This document shows, piece by piece, positions 27,945 to 36,887 of a stretch of 64,000 nucleotides of DNA (position 1 is the stretch's first letter; each line of letters opens with the position of its first letter). The DNA is from Hazenella coriacea. Its GTDB lineage: Bacteria; Bacillota; Bacilli; Thermoactinomycetales; Thermoactinomycetaceae. Under the pieces are notes generated by a model that saw nothing but the letters and a program-made list of their open reading frames with translations, was not told where the DNA came from and did no database searches. Made by a program: the position numbers and the translations under genes. Location: the NCBI RefSeq assembly GCF_004341825.1, contig NZ_SMAG01000011.1, positions 16,117 through 80,116 of the forward strand, in the 5' to 3' direction.

Positions 27945-29078
27945 ATGGCAGAAATCGGTCAATATTTGAGACAGGCTAGAGAGAAGTTAGGCTACTCTTT
28001 AGAGGATATGAACAGGGTTACTAATATTCACACTGAATATTTACAGGCACTAGAAAATGATCAATTTGATATATTACCTAGTCCATTTTACGCTCGAGCC
28101 TTTTTACGTACCTATGCAAAAAGCTTAGAATTAGAGGTAAAGCCCTTACTTGAGTTATATGAACAAGTGGCTCAACCTAAACTTCCTTCACCTCCAATAC
28201 ATAGTTCTGGACGTTTGCCTGGAAATATTGGGCAAGAAGGAACTCCGACAAGGATGCGTCCAACTTTACTTCCACCACCAGATCGGTTAGAAGGGATTAG
28301 TTCAAAGGGGACTAACTCCCAGCATTCACCCTTGACAACAGGCTCTCTACTAGATTCTGATCGGGTTCATTCATCTGATCCAACAGATGTAGCTAAGAGT
28401 CAAACACCTGCACAGAAGCGTGTTCACGCACTAGAGTCTACACCATCTAAATCAATCAAAAAGAGTCCAGTTAATTCTCAGCCTAATGATCCCAGCAAGA
28501 AAGCTCTCTCGCCACGTAGAGTTGCTTTAGAAGCTAAACAAGGAACGACTAATAAAGAAAATAAAAATAAAAAAGTGCCTAAACTTGCTATTACTATTGC
28601 CATAGGTGCTTTATTATTAGTAGGGGGAGGGACGGCGATATACAATTCGGACTTTCTTCAAACTAATCAGGTAAATAAAAAAGATTCAAGTTCAAATCAG
28701 AATCCAGATTCAATAGCACCTAACCTTTCTTTAAATGCAGGAGAGCAACAACTTCCTTTTTTAGAGGAGGGAGAGACATCCAGTAGTGAATTGGAAGGTC
28801 AGTTGTATTACATTAATAATGTAGATCAATTAGATGTAGTTTTAAAAGGAAAGAATGGGGAATCTGTTGTTCAATATGGTCCAAATAGCTCAAGTAGAGA
28901 ACAAAAGACTCTGCGTGTAGGACAATCCCTTAAAATCGATACAGCTGGTAAAAATCAGATTTGGTTTCGCATCACGATTCCCTCCAATGTAGAAGTGATT
29001 GTAAACGGACAACTGATTAATACTATGGCGCAGGATACAGACAAAAGTTATCGCATTCAAGTAAAGAACAAAAAATAG
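27945..29078 (+). CDS. ymfM: RodZ/YmfM-like protein 1: HTH, transmembrane segment, extracytoplasmic domain
   Basis: 377 residues. The N-terminal HTH_25 domain (GQYLRQAREKLGYSLEDMNRVTNIH, then SPFYARAFLRTYAKSLEL) is followed by a disordered Pro/Ser/Lys-rich linker, one membrane span near 212-233 and an extracytoplasmic beta domain (DUF4115-like) at the C-terminus. RodZ-type proteins link MreB to the cell wall machinery; the HTH here contacts protein rather than DNA. It is 32 bases after ymfK and 16 before the next paralog, with AAGGAGG at the start. First of four in a row. Confidence 0.85.
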   Translation: MAEIGQYLRQAREKLGYSLEDMNRVTNIHTEYLQALENDQFDILPSPFYARAFLRTYAKSLELEVKPLLELYEQVAQPKLPSPPIHSSGRLPGNIGQEGTPTRMRPTLLPPPDRLEGISSKGTNSQHSPLTTGSLLDSDRVHSSDPTDVAKSQTPAQKRVHALESTPSKSIKKSPVNSQPNDPSKKALSPRRVALEAKQGTTNKENKNKKVPKLAITIAIGALLLVGGGTAIYNSDFLQTNQVNKKDSSSNQNPDSIAPNLSLNAGEQQLPFLEEGETSSSELEGQLYYINNVDQLDVVLKGKNGESVVQYGPNSSSREQKTLRVGQSLKIDTAGKNQIWFRITIPSNVEVIVNGQLINTMAQDTDKSYRIQVKNKK

Positions 29079-29094
29079 TTTAGGGGGTGTTCTT

Positions 29095-30438
29095 TTGTCA
29101 GTAGATATTGGAAAACGCCTAAAACAAGCACGTGAAATGCACAGACTTACAATCGAAGATATAGCGGCGCAAACAAGAATACCTCAGAAATATTTACTCG
29201 CTATCGAAAATGGCCAGTTCGATCTCTTGCCAAGTCCGATTTATGTTCGATCCTATGTGCGAAGTTATGCAAATAGAGTTGGAGAAAATCCTCAGCTTCT
29301 TCTTAGGCACTATAACCCTTCATCGAATGCCTCTACATCGAGGGGAACTACAAGTGCCTACCCAACGGTTCGTCAAGAGCTTAGACGAGATCGGCCGGCG
29401 ATTGCTCCTACCCGAAATCGCTCATCCATGGAAGAATCCTCATCCAGACGCGAGTCTTCATATGGCTACTCTGGAAGTGAAGCAGTCCAAAGTCAAAGTC
29501 GATATCAAAATCGAGAGATTTATGAGTCTTCACAGAATCGTGGGGAATATCATACGCATCCAACAGCTTATCAAGAGCAGTGGCAACAAAGGGATTTAAG
29601 TCAAACGATGGCTGCTAGATCAAGAAGGGTAAATCCTTCCAATAGTACGATTGTTCAACCTGAACCAAATACTTATCCAGCACAACCCTCAGCAAGATCT
29701 AACATTAATGAAGAATCGTCGACTGTTCTAGAAGCAGAAATTGTTTCATCTACACCTTACTCACAAAGAAGAAGACCTACTATGCCTAAAGATGTACCTG
29801 ATCCTGAAGAATTAGGAATTGAACCTAAGACAAAGCACAGAGAAATTGAAATGACTCCTCTTCCAAGTAGAAGCACATCTACTCCAAGTCGTACTCAACG
29901 GATGCGGGCAGTAACTGAAGAAGATCATAATAAAAAATCAGGTTTCTCTTGGGGAAAACTATACAATTGGTTGTTAATTGTTGGAGCGATTGGTTTAGCT
30001 ATTGCAGTAATTGTCTTCCTTTGGACTATGTATAGCGAACCAGAAGGTTCAAGTGCTTCTTCGAAGACTCCAATAGAATCTAAAGAACCGGACTCAAAAG
30101 GTGGATCTTCCACTAAACAGGAACCTATATTGACTTTAATTTCTACTGCCCCAAATGGAGTGGATCGGTGGGAGCTTTCAAATGTTCAACAAATTGACTT
30201 AAAGGTAGATGTGGCAGTGGGAAAAGAAAGCCAGTTAGAGATTCGTGATCAGGAAGTCGGTGAACCTATTGTCTCCATGCGACTGGAGCCCGGAAAAATG
30301 TTTACAAAATCGTTAAATAAAACAATTTGGATAACATTAAGCCATCCGGTTGATACAACAGTTACACTCAACGGAAAACAGTTACCTACGAACGGCTATA
30401 AGAAAGAAAAAAGTTTTCATATTAATCTAGTAAACTGA
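29095..30438 (+). CDS. RodZ/YmfM-like protein 2
   Basis: 447 residues with the same order of parts: HTH_25 (GKRLKQAREMHRLTIEDIAAQTRIP...SPIYVRSYVRSYAN), a long Ser/Arg/Gln-rich linker of about 200 residues, a membrane span near 291-310 and a C-terminal domain ending in TLNGKQLP. The start is TTG after TAGGGGGTG. The linker has no sequence likeness to that of copy 1, while the HTH is well kept, so the copies diverged long ago. Confidence 0.83.
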   Translation: MSVDIGKRLKQAREMHRLTIEDIAAQTRIPQKYLLAIENGQFDLLPSPIYVRSYVRSYANRVGENPQLLLRHYNPSSNASTSRGTTSAYPTVRQELRRDRPAIAPTRNRSSMEESSSRRESSYGYSGSEAVQSQSRYQNREIYESSQNRGEYHTHPTAYQEQWQQRDLSQTMAARSRRVNPSNSTIVQPEPNTYPAQPSARSNINEESSTVLEAEIVSSTPYSQRRRPTMPKDVPDPEELGIEPKTKHREIEMTPLPSRSTSTPSRTQRMRAVTEEDHNKKSGFSWGKLYNWLLIVGAIGLAIAVIVFLWTMYSEPEGSSASSKTPIESKEPDSKGGSSTKQEPILTLISTAPNGVDRWELSNVQQIDLKVDVAVGKESQLEIRDQEVGEPIVSMRLEPGKMFTKSLNKTIWITLSHPVDTTVTLNGKQLPTNGYKKEKSFHINLVN

Positions 30439-30463
30439 GCTCTCCAACTTGAGAGCTTTTTTT
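30438..30463 (+). terminator. Terminator after RodZ-like 2, joined to the next promoter
   Basis: AGCTCTC/GAGAGCT stem, CAACTT loop, seven T. The last T bases are also the start of the TTGACA of the following promoter. Confidence 0.88.
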
Positions 30464-30490
30464 GACACATAAAACATAGCGTGGTATGCT
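30462..30490 (+). promoter_or_regulatory. Sigma-A promoter of RodZ-like 3
   Basis: Consensus TTGACA, 17-base spacer, TATGCT. The leader to the GTG start is about 270 bases and includes a small hairpin GAAGTAT/ATACTTC at 30601-30619. Confidence 0.82.
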
Positions 30491-30765
30491 TGTATCAAAT
30501 TTAAATTGGTAGTGATCGTAAGAATTTTTTTCTTAAATGGAGATAAAGGAAGATCTTGCGTTTCATCTACTATTTTTATTATTTGTGGATTTGCTAATTG
30601 GAAGTATCTAACATACTTCGCAATCTACACCAATCATCTACACTCTCAAATTAAAAAATTTATTGTTTATTGAACTAACAATTTGTACAAGGTTGAAAGA
30701 ACTAGATTTCCGCTGTAAATTCTGTGGATTGCGGACGTTCACACAACCCTTAGGAGGTGGCTGGG

Positions 30766-32229
30766 GTGTCTGTCGAAATCGGTTCGTTTCTTCGACAAGC
30801 CCGAGAGTCGATTGGACTGTCCCTCGATCAGTTACAGGAAAAGACCAGGATTCAAAAATCTTTCTTAGTCGCAATCGAGAATGGCGAATTTAATAAACTA
30901 CCAAGTCCTTTTTATGTAAGGACATACCTTCGTTCTTATGCGAATTGTGTGAAAGTCGAGCCTCATCATATCCTGAGGCAGTATCGTAAAGAAGAACAGC
31001 GTGAGCGTGGCTTAACGGGTGTACATAAAGTTGTTACTGAAGATATGCTAAACAATAGCTTCACATCTCAGCAAACATTACAACTACCTCACCTAACAGG
31101 TCAAACCATGTCGATGCCTACGATCGGGTCCCAGTTTCAATCTGGAGCGAATCATGCTAAACATCGGACTAGTGCACATACCGCTTTAACGATTGCTAAA
31201 AATCAAGAGCTGACACGTAAATCAAGCGATTCAGCACGACGAGATTTAGGGTATCAACGAACAAGCGGCGGGACAAGATCAACTCCTGGGTTACCTATAG
31301 CTGAATCGGAGTCTGTTCCAAGTCAAAGTCGAGCGGTGGTTAGCAAAAGTACAAATCCAATTAAACGTTATGCGGATGAATCGACTGTGAATCGGACACG
31401 TTCTGCTGATACAACACCACTTAGTGGAACACGAAATTTAAAAGATTCCAATCCATCCATGCGTACAACGGACCCATCGATGGGTCGGGTGTGGGATAAA
31501 AACCAAACAGGAACCCAACGTTCCCAAAAATCTGCAATTCCCGCAGACGAAATTCCAACCCGATCATCCCGCTCATCGCGTTCGAAAAAAGAATTGACTC
31601 AATCTTCCATGCCACCAGTGGCTTCTGGAAGTATTCAAGAAATTGAGGATCAGCCGGAATCTCAAGTTGCTTTGCGTTTTGACCAACTAAGTCGAAGTGC
31701 CGTTAAAAATAATAGAAAAAGCAAGAAAGCAACACAGGATTTTCCAGTTAAAATGGTATCTAGCATTGCTGCTGGTATTTTAGTATGTGGTGGTTTGGTT
31801 TGGGGGGCAACACAGTTTTTCGGAGATGATCAAACAGACACGTCTTCTGCTAATGATAAAAAAGTCACCTCTAACAATAAGAATCAAGTTCCTTCTGAAG
31901 TGATGGATCAGACCACCATCGCTACTGTCTCCGAATCTGCTGAGCAAAATACCTATCAGTTATCTGGGGTTAAAGGTAAAGTAAAGCTTACTTTTGTAGG
32001 TTCAGGTGGAGAGTCAAGAGTAGCGATTGCCAATACAGGAATACAAATAGAATCAAACCTTATGGAAGATAAAACGGTAACCAGAGGGTTCGTTTGGGAT
32101 TATGAATATGATTTCGATCAAAACAAAGATTTATGGATTAAAATAGGTGAACCTAAAAATATTTCTATTAAAGTGAATGGCAGAGAGATTGGCTCATCTA
32201 AACTTGTGAATGTACAATATACGAAATAA
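30766..32229 (+). CDS. RodZ/YmfM-like protein 3
   Basis: 487 residues from a GTG with AGGAGGT 7 bases upstream; the resulting N-terminus MSVEIGSFLRQARES parallels copy 2. HTH_25, a very long Ser/Thr/Arg linker (about residues 80-325), a membrane span near 329-348 and a C-terminal beta domain ending with SIKVNGREIG. It has its own promoter and terminator. Linker composition differs from copies 1 and 2. Confidence 0.83.
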   Translation: MSVEIGSFLRQARESIGLSLDQLQEKTRIQKSFLVAIENGEFNKLPSPFYVRTYLRSYANCVKVEPHHILRQYRKEEQRERGLTGVHKVVTEDMLNNSFTSQQTLQLPHLTGQTMSMPTIGSQFQSGANHAKHRTSAHTALTIAKNQELTRKSSDSARRDLGYQRTSGGTRSTPGLPIAESESVPSQSRAVVSKSTNPIKRYADESTVNRTRSADTTPLSGTRNLKDSNPSMRTTDPSMGRVWDKNQTGTQRSQKSAIPADEIPTRSSRSSRSKKELTQSSMPPVASGSIQEIEDQPESQVALRFDQLSRSAVKNNRKSKKATQDFPVKMVSSIAAGILVCGGLVWGATQFFGDDQTDTSSANDKKVTSNNKNQVPSEVMDQTTIATVSESAEQNTYQLSGVKGKVKLTFVGSGGESRVAIANTGIQIESNLMEDKTVTRGFVWDYEYDFDQNKDLWIKIGEPKNISIKVNGREIGSSKLVNVQYTK

Positions 32230-32231
32230 TT

Positions 32232-32267
32232 AGCAAGCCTCGCTTCTTTAAGGGGCTTGCTTATTTT
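32232..32267 (+). terminator. Terminator after RodZ-like 3, joined to the next promoter
   Basis: AGCAAGCC/GGCTTGCT stem with a 14-base loop and TATTTT, which runs into TTGACG. Confidence 0.82.
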
Positions 32268-32294
32268 GACGTGTTCTATACTCTGCGATATACT
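32266..32294 (+). promoter_or_regulatory. Sigma-A promoter of RodZ-like 4
   Basis: TTGACG, 17-base spacer, TATACT, about 50 bases before the gene. Confidence 0.82.
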
Positions 32295-32341
32295 GATGAA
32301 GTTAACCGTGGAATGAACTAACAGGAGGTAATCGGGTAAAT

Positions 32342-33199
32342 ATGACCGGTTTACAAAAAAATTCATTACGAGAAGCTCGGTTAAAAGACAGTATATCTAT
32401 TGAGGAAATATCCGAAGAATTAAATATTGATTCCATTTATTTAGAAGCGATTGAAAATGAGGAGTTTTCTACTTTACCTTCTCTTTATGCAAAAGGTTAT
32501 ATTCGAACTTATGCGCGGTTTCTAGAAGTAGATCCAAATCCTTTACTTCAAGCGTACAAGGATTCGATGCCCAAAGAAGCAGTAGTTATTGACAATGAGA
32601 ATTCAACACCACCATTAAGTCGTAAAGAGCGTGCTGAATTACACCAGTCAAAGCGAAGTTCTTCATCAAAGAAAAAGTGGATGGGTAAAAAGTTATCTTC
32701 GATTGGTTGGCCGATTTGGTCATTGATCGGACTCATTATTTTAGCGATTCCATTACTGATTTGGTGGCTTTCTGATGATAATCAAACAGTTGTTCACTCA
32801 GTCAATCCTTCTACTACTTCCTCACCTTCAGATGCAAAAGTGACCTCTGAGCAATCGAAATCAACTCGTGCCGAGGTTAAGCTGATTCAGCCATCTGAAA
32901 CATATGATTATGGGGATGTTTATGGGATTTCACAATCTGACCAAGTTCAAGTGAAAGTTACAGCAGTTAAACCAACTGAGATTCGAGTTCGAGAAAGTGG
33001 ACCTCAGGGGAAAATTATTTTTGAAAAAGAGTTACAATCGAATCAGGTTGAGACGTTTACTCATGATCAGTGGATCTCATTAAGAGTGAATCATCCTAGC
33101 CATGTTTTACTTTCAGTAAACGGTGTGACGATTGATACCTCAGAACAAAAAGAGATCCAAGTATATCAGCTAAAAGTAGTTGATGGAGCAGAGAGGTGA
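32342..33199 (+). CDS. RodZ/YmfM-like protein 4 (short form)
   Basis: 285 residues, close to the usual length of Bacillus YmfM. HTH_25 (NSLREARLKDSISIEEISEELNIDS...LYAKGYIRTYARFLEV), a short basic linker, a strong membrane span near 122-142 (WPIWSLIGLIILAIPLLIWWL is its core, split by few polar residues) and the C-terminal domain VRVNHPSHVLLSVNGV-like. As the last copy before pgsA, it or copy 1 could be the orthologue of ymfM. Confidence 0.84.
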   Translation: MTGLQKNSLREARLKDSISIEEISEELNIDSIYLEAIENEEFSTLPSLYAKGYIRTYARFLEVDPNPLLQAYKDSMPKEAVVIDNENSTPPLSRKERAELHQSKRSSSSKKKWMGKKLSSIGWPIWSLIGLIILAIPLLIWWLSDDNQTVVHSVNPSTTSSPSDAKVTSEQSKSTRAEVKLIQPSETYDYGDVYGISQSDQVQVKVTAVKPTEIRVRESGPQGKIIFEKELQSNQVETFTHDQWISLRVNHPSHVLLSVNGVTIDTSEQKEIQVYQLKVVDGAER

Positions 33200-33223
33200 T
33201 CATCCTCTCTGCTCTCTCTTTTT
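33186..33223 (+). terminator. Terminator after RodZ-like 4, joined to the pgsA promoter
   Basis: 11-bp stem GAGCAGAGAGG/CCTCTCTGCTC whose loop contains the TGA stop of the gene, then TTTTT flowing into TTGACA. Confidence 0.88.
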
Positions 33224-33251
33224 GACACGATTGTTCTGCTTGGTTTATACT
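33222..33251 (+). promoter_or_regulatory. Sigma-A promoter of the pgsA unit
   Basis: TTGACA, 18-base spacer, TATACT. Confidence 0.8.
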
Positions 33252-33295
33252 TACGAAAGAATTATTACTAGGTGTTATCAACCGGAGGAAGAAAC

Positions 33296-33373
33296 GTGGC
33301 ACAAAAACAATTTACCTTCCATTCTTTACGATATCCGTGGTTTGGAGAGTTGCCAGGGAGGTTGGTAAGGTGA
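33296..33373 (+). CDS. Possible 25-residue peptide translationally coupled to pgsA
   Basis: GTG start 7 bases after CCGGAGGA, 25 codons (AQKQFTFHSLRYPW then FGELPGRLVR), and a TGA that overlaps the GTG of pgsA (GTGA). The ribosome site is stronger than many in the window and lies where a promoter-proximal gene would begin, about 40 bases after the predicted start of transcription. It may be a leader peptide or a small protein; no homologue is known to me. Confidence 0.45.
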   Translation: MAQKQFTFHSLRYPWFGELPGRLVR

Positions 33374-33951
33374 ACCTGGCCAATAAAATCACGCTGGCTA
33401 GAATTTTTTTGGTTCCAGTTGTGATGATCTTCTTATTGGTTCGCTTTGAGATTGGTTATATTCATGTTGGAGATACCAAATTAACCATTAGTGAAATCAT
33501 TGCAACAACCGTCTTTGTTTTGGCTGCGGCTTCAGATGGATTAGATGGTTATATTGCTCGTAAAAATAAAATAGTCACAAATCTTGGTAAGTTTTTAGAT
33601 CCTCTGGCAGATAAGTTATTAATTACCGCTGCTTTAATATCGTTGGTGGAAATGCAAAGATTAGAGGCATGGATCGCTATTGCGATTATCAGCCGTGAGT
33701 TTGCTGTGACAGGATTACGTTTAATCGCTGCAGCTGAGGGAGTAATTATTTCAGCCAGTGCAATGGGGAAATTGAAGACGATCATCCAAATCGTTGCGAT
33801 TATCTCATTGATGTTAAATAATTTTCCTTTTTCAGCACTAGCATTTCCGTTTGCAGATATTGCTAAATGGTTAGCTGTCATTATTACGATTGTCTCAGGT
33901 CTGGATTATTTTTATAAAAATAGAAAGCTGGTTAGCGTTACCAGAGAATAG
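33370..33951 (+). CDS. pgsA: CDP-diacylglycerol-glycerol-3-phosphate 3-phosphatidyltransferase
   Basis: Makes phosphatidylglycerol phosphate for membrane phospholipid. The CDP-alcohol phosphotransferase motif D-G-x2-A-R-x8-G-x3-D-x3-D is visible as SDGLDGYIARKNKIVTNLGK then FLDPLADKLL. About six membrane helices, 193 residues. The GTG with AGGGAGG 8 bases upstream is preferred over an earlier in-frame GTG. Confidence 0.93.
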   Translation: MNLANKITLARIFLVPVVMIFLLVRFEIGYIHVGDTKLTISEIIATTVFVLAAASDGLDGYIARKNKIVTNLGKFLDPLADKLLITAALISLVEMQRLEAWIAIAIISREFAVTGLRLIAAAEGVIISASAMGKLKTIIQIVAIISLMLNNFPFSALAFPFADIAKWLAVIITIVSGLDYFYKNRKLVSVTRE

Positions 33952-33984
33952 TTCAACCATTTTATGTTGGGAAGGAAATGTTTT

Positions 33985-35232
33985 ATGCGTGCGGAGATCA
34001 TAACGGTTGGTACCGAATTATTGCTAGGTCAGACACTAGATCGTCACTCACAATATCTGTCCCAAGAATGTTCCCCTTTGGGAATTGGAGTCTATTACCA
34101 TACATCCGTAGGGGATAATCGTCAACGGTTATTAGAAGTGATTCAACTAGCTAGTTCACGATCAGAGTTAATTTTTTTATGTGGCGGTTTGGGTCCAACC
34201 ATGGATGATTTGACGAAAGAAACTTTGGCTGAGTATCTTGATGTTCGTTTGATACAAGATCCAGAGACTGTAACTCATTTAGAAAAATTATTTGTGGGGC
34301 GAACGATCGCTACGAATAATTTTAAACAAACTTATGTATTTCCTGATGGTGTTGTTTTCACTAATCAAAACGGAACAGCTCCTGGCTTATCAGTGAAGAG
34401 TAAGGGAGTTACATATATTTGTCTGCCGGGTCCTCCCAACGAATTAGTACCAATGTTTGAGACAAGTATTCGACCGTTTCTGCTTCAGTTGTTACCCGAA
34501 AAGCAAGTCATTGATTCACATACCTTGTCCTTTTTTGGAATTGGGGAATCTTTACTTGAGGAACGTTTAAATGACATCATAGAGAATCAGACCAATCCAA
34601 CGATTGCTCCATATGCCAAAGAAGCAGGTGTTACATTACGTATTACAGCAAAAGCGAAGGATAAAACAACCGCACATGCGATGGTTCAACCGACTCTTTC
34701 TGCGATTATGGAACGAGTAGGTGAGTACTGTTTTAGTGAAAAAGAGGAATCCTTGGAAGAAGTCGTAATTTCTTTTCTCAAACAGCAGCAACGAACGCTT
34801 TCTGTGGTTGAAAGTTGTACAGGTGGGTTGTTAGCTCATATGGTTACGTCGGTTCCTGGAAGTAGTGAAGTTTTTAAGGGTGGAATCGTCTCTTATACCA
34901 ATGAAGTTAAAAACCAAATCGCTCAAGTACCTTTGGATGTTCTCCAGCAACATGGTGCAGTGAGCTCTTGGACTGCGGAATCTTTAGCGACGCAAACCCT
35001 CAAGCAATTTCAGACTGATTTATCTTTGAGTATAACAGGTGTTGCCGGACCTGATCCTTCTGAAGGAAAACCGGTAGGTCTAGTGTATATTGGATTGGCT
35101 GAAAAGGGACAACCGTCTCGTGTTTATCAATTTCAATTTAAGGGTTCACGTAGACGGATTCAGTTACTTGCAGCCAAGTATGCCTTATTTATTCTTCAGC
35201 AATGCTTAAAGAAAGGTGAAACTACAACATGA
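33985..35232 (+). CDS. cinA: CinA family competence/damage-inducible protein, NMN deamidase
   Basis: 415 residues. An N-terminal MoCF-like domain (AEIITVGTELLLGQTLD, CGGLGPTMDD) hydrolyses ADP-ribose-type substrates in the family; the C-terminal CinA domain (SVVESCTGGLLAHMVTSVPGS) is the nicotinamide mononucleotide deamidase. Start chosen at the ATG with GGAAGGA upstream. Lies before recA as in Bacillus, but with a helicase and a convergent gene in between. Overlaps the helicase gene by 4 bases. Confidence 0.93.
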   Translation: MRAEIITVGTELLLGQTLDRHSQYLSQECSPLGIGVYYHTSVGDNRQRLLEVIQLASSRSELIFLCGGLGPTMDDLTKETLAEYLDVRLIQDPETVTHLEKLFVGRTIATNNFKQTYVFPDGVVFTNQNGTAPGLSVKSKGVTYICLPGPPNELVPMFETSIRPFLLQLLPEKQVIDSHTLSFFGIGESLLEERLNDIIENQTNPTIAPYAKEAGVTLRITAKAKDKTTAHAMVQPTLSAIMERVGEYCFSEKEESLEEVVISFLKQQQRTLSVVESCTGGLLAHMVTSVPGSSEVFKGGIVSYTNEVKNQIAQVPLDVLQQHGAVSSWTAESLATQTLKQFQTDLSLSITGVAGPDPSEGKPVGLVYIGLAEKGQPSRVYQFQFKGSRRRIQLLAAKYALFILQQCLKKGETTT

Positions 35233-36818
35233 ATCGTTTTGACAAGTTTCAAATAAGCCCTGAAATCCTTAAAGGGATTCAAGATTTAGGATTTGAAGAG
35301 CCGTCTCCTATTCAAATCGAATGTATTCCTGCAGTTCTCCGTGGAGAAGATGTAATCGGTCAAGCTCAGACTGGGACAGGAAAAACAGCCGCATTTGGAA
35401 TTCCTGTATTGGAAAGAATTGATCCGACTGACAGTCACGTTCAGAGTATTATTTTGGCTCCAACAAGGGAGCTAGCGATCCAGGTTTCTGAGGAGTTAAG
35501 ACGTATTGGTCGTCCCAAGCGAGTAAAAACTTTACCGATCTATGGTGGGCAAGCGATTGGACGTCAAATTAAAGCTTTACAACAAGGTGTTCATGTAGTT
35601 ATTGGTACACCAGGACGTCTTTTGGATCATTTACGCAGAGGAACATTGAAAGCAAATCATGTGGAAATGATTGTTTTAGATGAAGCAGATGAAATGTTGG
35701 ATATGGGATTCATCGAAGATATCGAGTCTGTGATGAAATTTTTGCCAGATCAACGTCAATTGTTACTTTTTTCTGCAACAATGCCACCAGCGATTCGTCA
35801 ATTGGCTCAAAAATACATGCGTAAACCCAAATATATCACTGTTAATCGTGGTGAGGTGACGGTTCCGGTGATTAAGCAATATTGTTATCGTGTGTTAGAG
35901 AACTTTAAAGTTGAAGCTCTATGTCGCATTTTAGATAGCGAAGAAGTAGACTTGGCGATTGTGTTCTGTCGTACTAAAAAGGGTGTAGATGAGTTAACTG
36001 ATTCACTACAGGCACGTGGTTATTTAGCAGGTGGACTTCATGGTGATCTAGCACAGCAACAGCGAGACCGGGTGATGAACTCTTTCCGTAATGGAGATAT
36101 TGAACTCCTTGTGGCTACGGATGTTGCTGCACGCGGGATTGATGTTGGCAGTGTTTCACATGTAATCAACTATGATATCCCACAAGATGTTGAAAGCTAT
36201 GTCCACCGAATTGGTCGTACAGGTCGTGCGGGACGAAAAGGAGTCGCTTTAACACTCGTCACCCCACGAGAAATGAAACAACTTCGTACCATTGAAGAAG
36301 AAACTGGTTCACGACTCAGAGCAAAAGAATTACCAACATTGGAAGAAGTGGCTGCCAAACAACAGCAATCTTGGATGAGTCAAATTGAAGAAACAATTCA
36401 ATCAGATGCTGATTTATCACTTTTTGAAGAGATGATTGAAGAATTAAGTGGAAAATTTTCTTCGGAAAAAGTGGCAGCAGCCGCACTTCATCTAGCTTTT
36501 TCCGAACGCTTTTCCCGTAATGCAGATTCAACTTATAACTTTGGAGAAACAGGTGCCTCACCAGGAATGGTTCGATTCTTTATCAATGTTGGACGTAATG
36601 CGAATCTACGTCCACAAGAGTTGTCAAAAGCAATCGCTGAAAACACAGGCATCTCTTTGCGGCAAGTAGGTAGAATTAATATCTATGATCGTTTCTCTTT
36701 CGTAGAAGTCCCTGAGGATGTAGCACCTTTTGTATACGAGGCGCTTCGTCAATCAAAAATTAATGGAACACGGGTCAACATGGAACCAGCACGTCCCCGT
36801 AATCAACGTTCAGAATAA
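35229..36818 (+). CDS. DEAD-box ATP-dependent RNA helicase with DbpA-type C-terminal domain
   Basis: 529 residues. Motifs: AQTGTGKTA (I), PTRELAIQ (Ia), DEAD near residue 153 (II), SAT (III), and HRIGRTGRAGRKG (VI). After the helicase core, residues from about 445 (MVRFFINVGRNANLRPQEL...GRINIYDRFSFVEVP) form a DbpA-like RNA-recognition domain, which in YxiN/DbpA/CsdA directs the enzyme to structured RNA such as 23S rRNA. CshA of Bacillus lacks that domain, so I do not use that symbol. Start overlaps the cinA stop (ATGA). Confidence 0.92.
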   Translation: MNRFDKFQISPEILKGIQDLGFEEPSPIQIECIPAVLRGEDVIGQAQTGTGKTAAFGIPVLERIDPTDSHVQSIILAPTRELAIQVSEELRRIGRPKRVKTLPIYGGQAIGRQIKALQQGVHVVIGTPGRLLDHLRRGTLKANHVEMIVLDEADEMLDMGFIEDIESVMKFLPDQRQLLLFSATMPPAIRQLAQKYMRKPKYITVNRGEVTVPVIKQYCYRVLENFKVEALCRILDSEEVDLAIVFCRTKKGVDELTDSLQARGYLAGGLHGDLAQQQRDRVMNSFRNGDIELLVATDVAARGIDVGSVSHVINYDIPQDVESYVHRIGRTGRAGRKGVALTLVTPREMKQLRTIEEETGSRLRAKELPTLEEVAAKQQQSWMSQIEETIQSDADLSLFEEMIEELSGKFSSEKVAAAALHLAFSERFSRNADSTYNFGETGASPGMVRFFINVGRNANLRPQELSKAIAENTGISLRQVGRINIYDRFSFVEVPEDVAPFVYEALRQSKINGTRVNMEPARPRNQRSE

Positions 36819-36824
36819 AAGTAT

Positions 36825-36856
36825 AAAAAGCACCCTTGATCATTGGGTGCTTTTTA
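36825..36856. terminator. Bidirectional terminator between the helicase and the SufT-like gene
   Basis: AAAAAGCACCC/GGGTGCTTTTT, 9-base loop. The A run and T run serve both convergent genes. Confidence 0.9.
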
Positions 36857-36887
36857 TTTTGTTAAGGATTTGGTGTGTGATCATCAA

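Noticed and set aside
30663..30893. Frame with a CxxC motif (FRCKFCGLRTF) before RodZ-like 3
   Set aside because: It runs into the HTH coding region in another frame, has no ribosome site, and the second half reads as a shadow of the real gene.
33180..33368. 62-codon frame between RodZ-like 4 and pgsA
   Set aside because: It starts inside the upstream gene, crosses a strong terminator and promoter, and has no ribosome site; the 25-codon frame at 33296 is better placed.
35229..36818. cshA as the name of the DEAD-box helicase
   Set aside because: The C-terminal DbpA-type RNA-recognition domain is not part of CshA.
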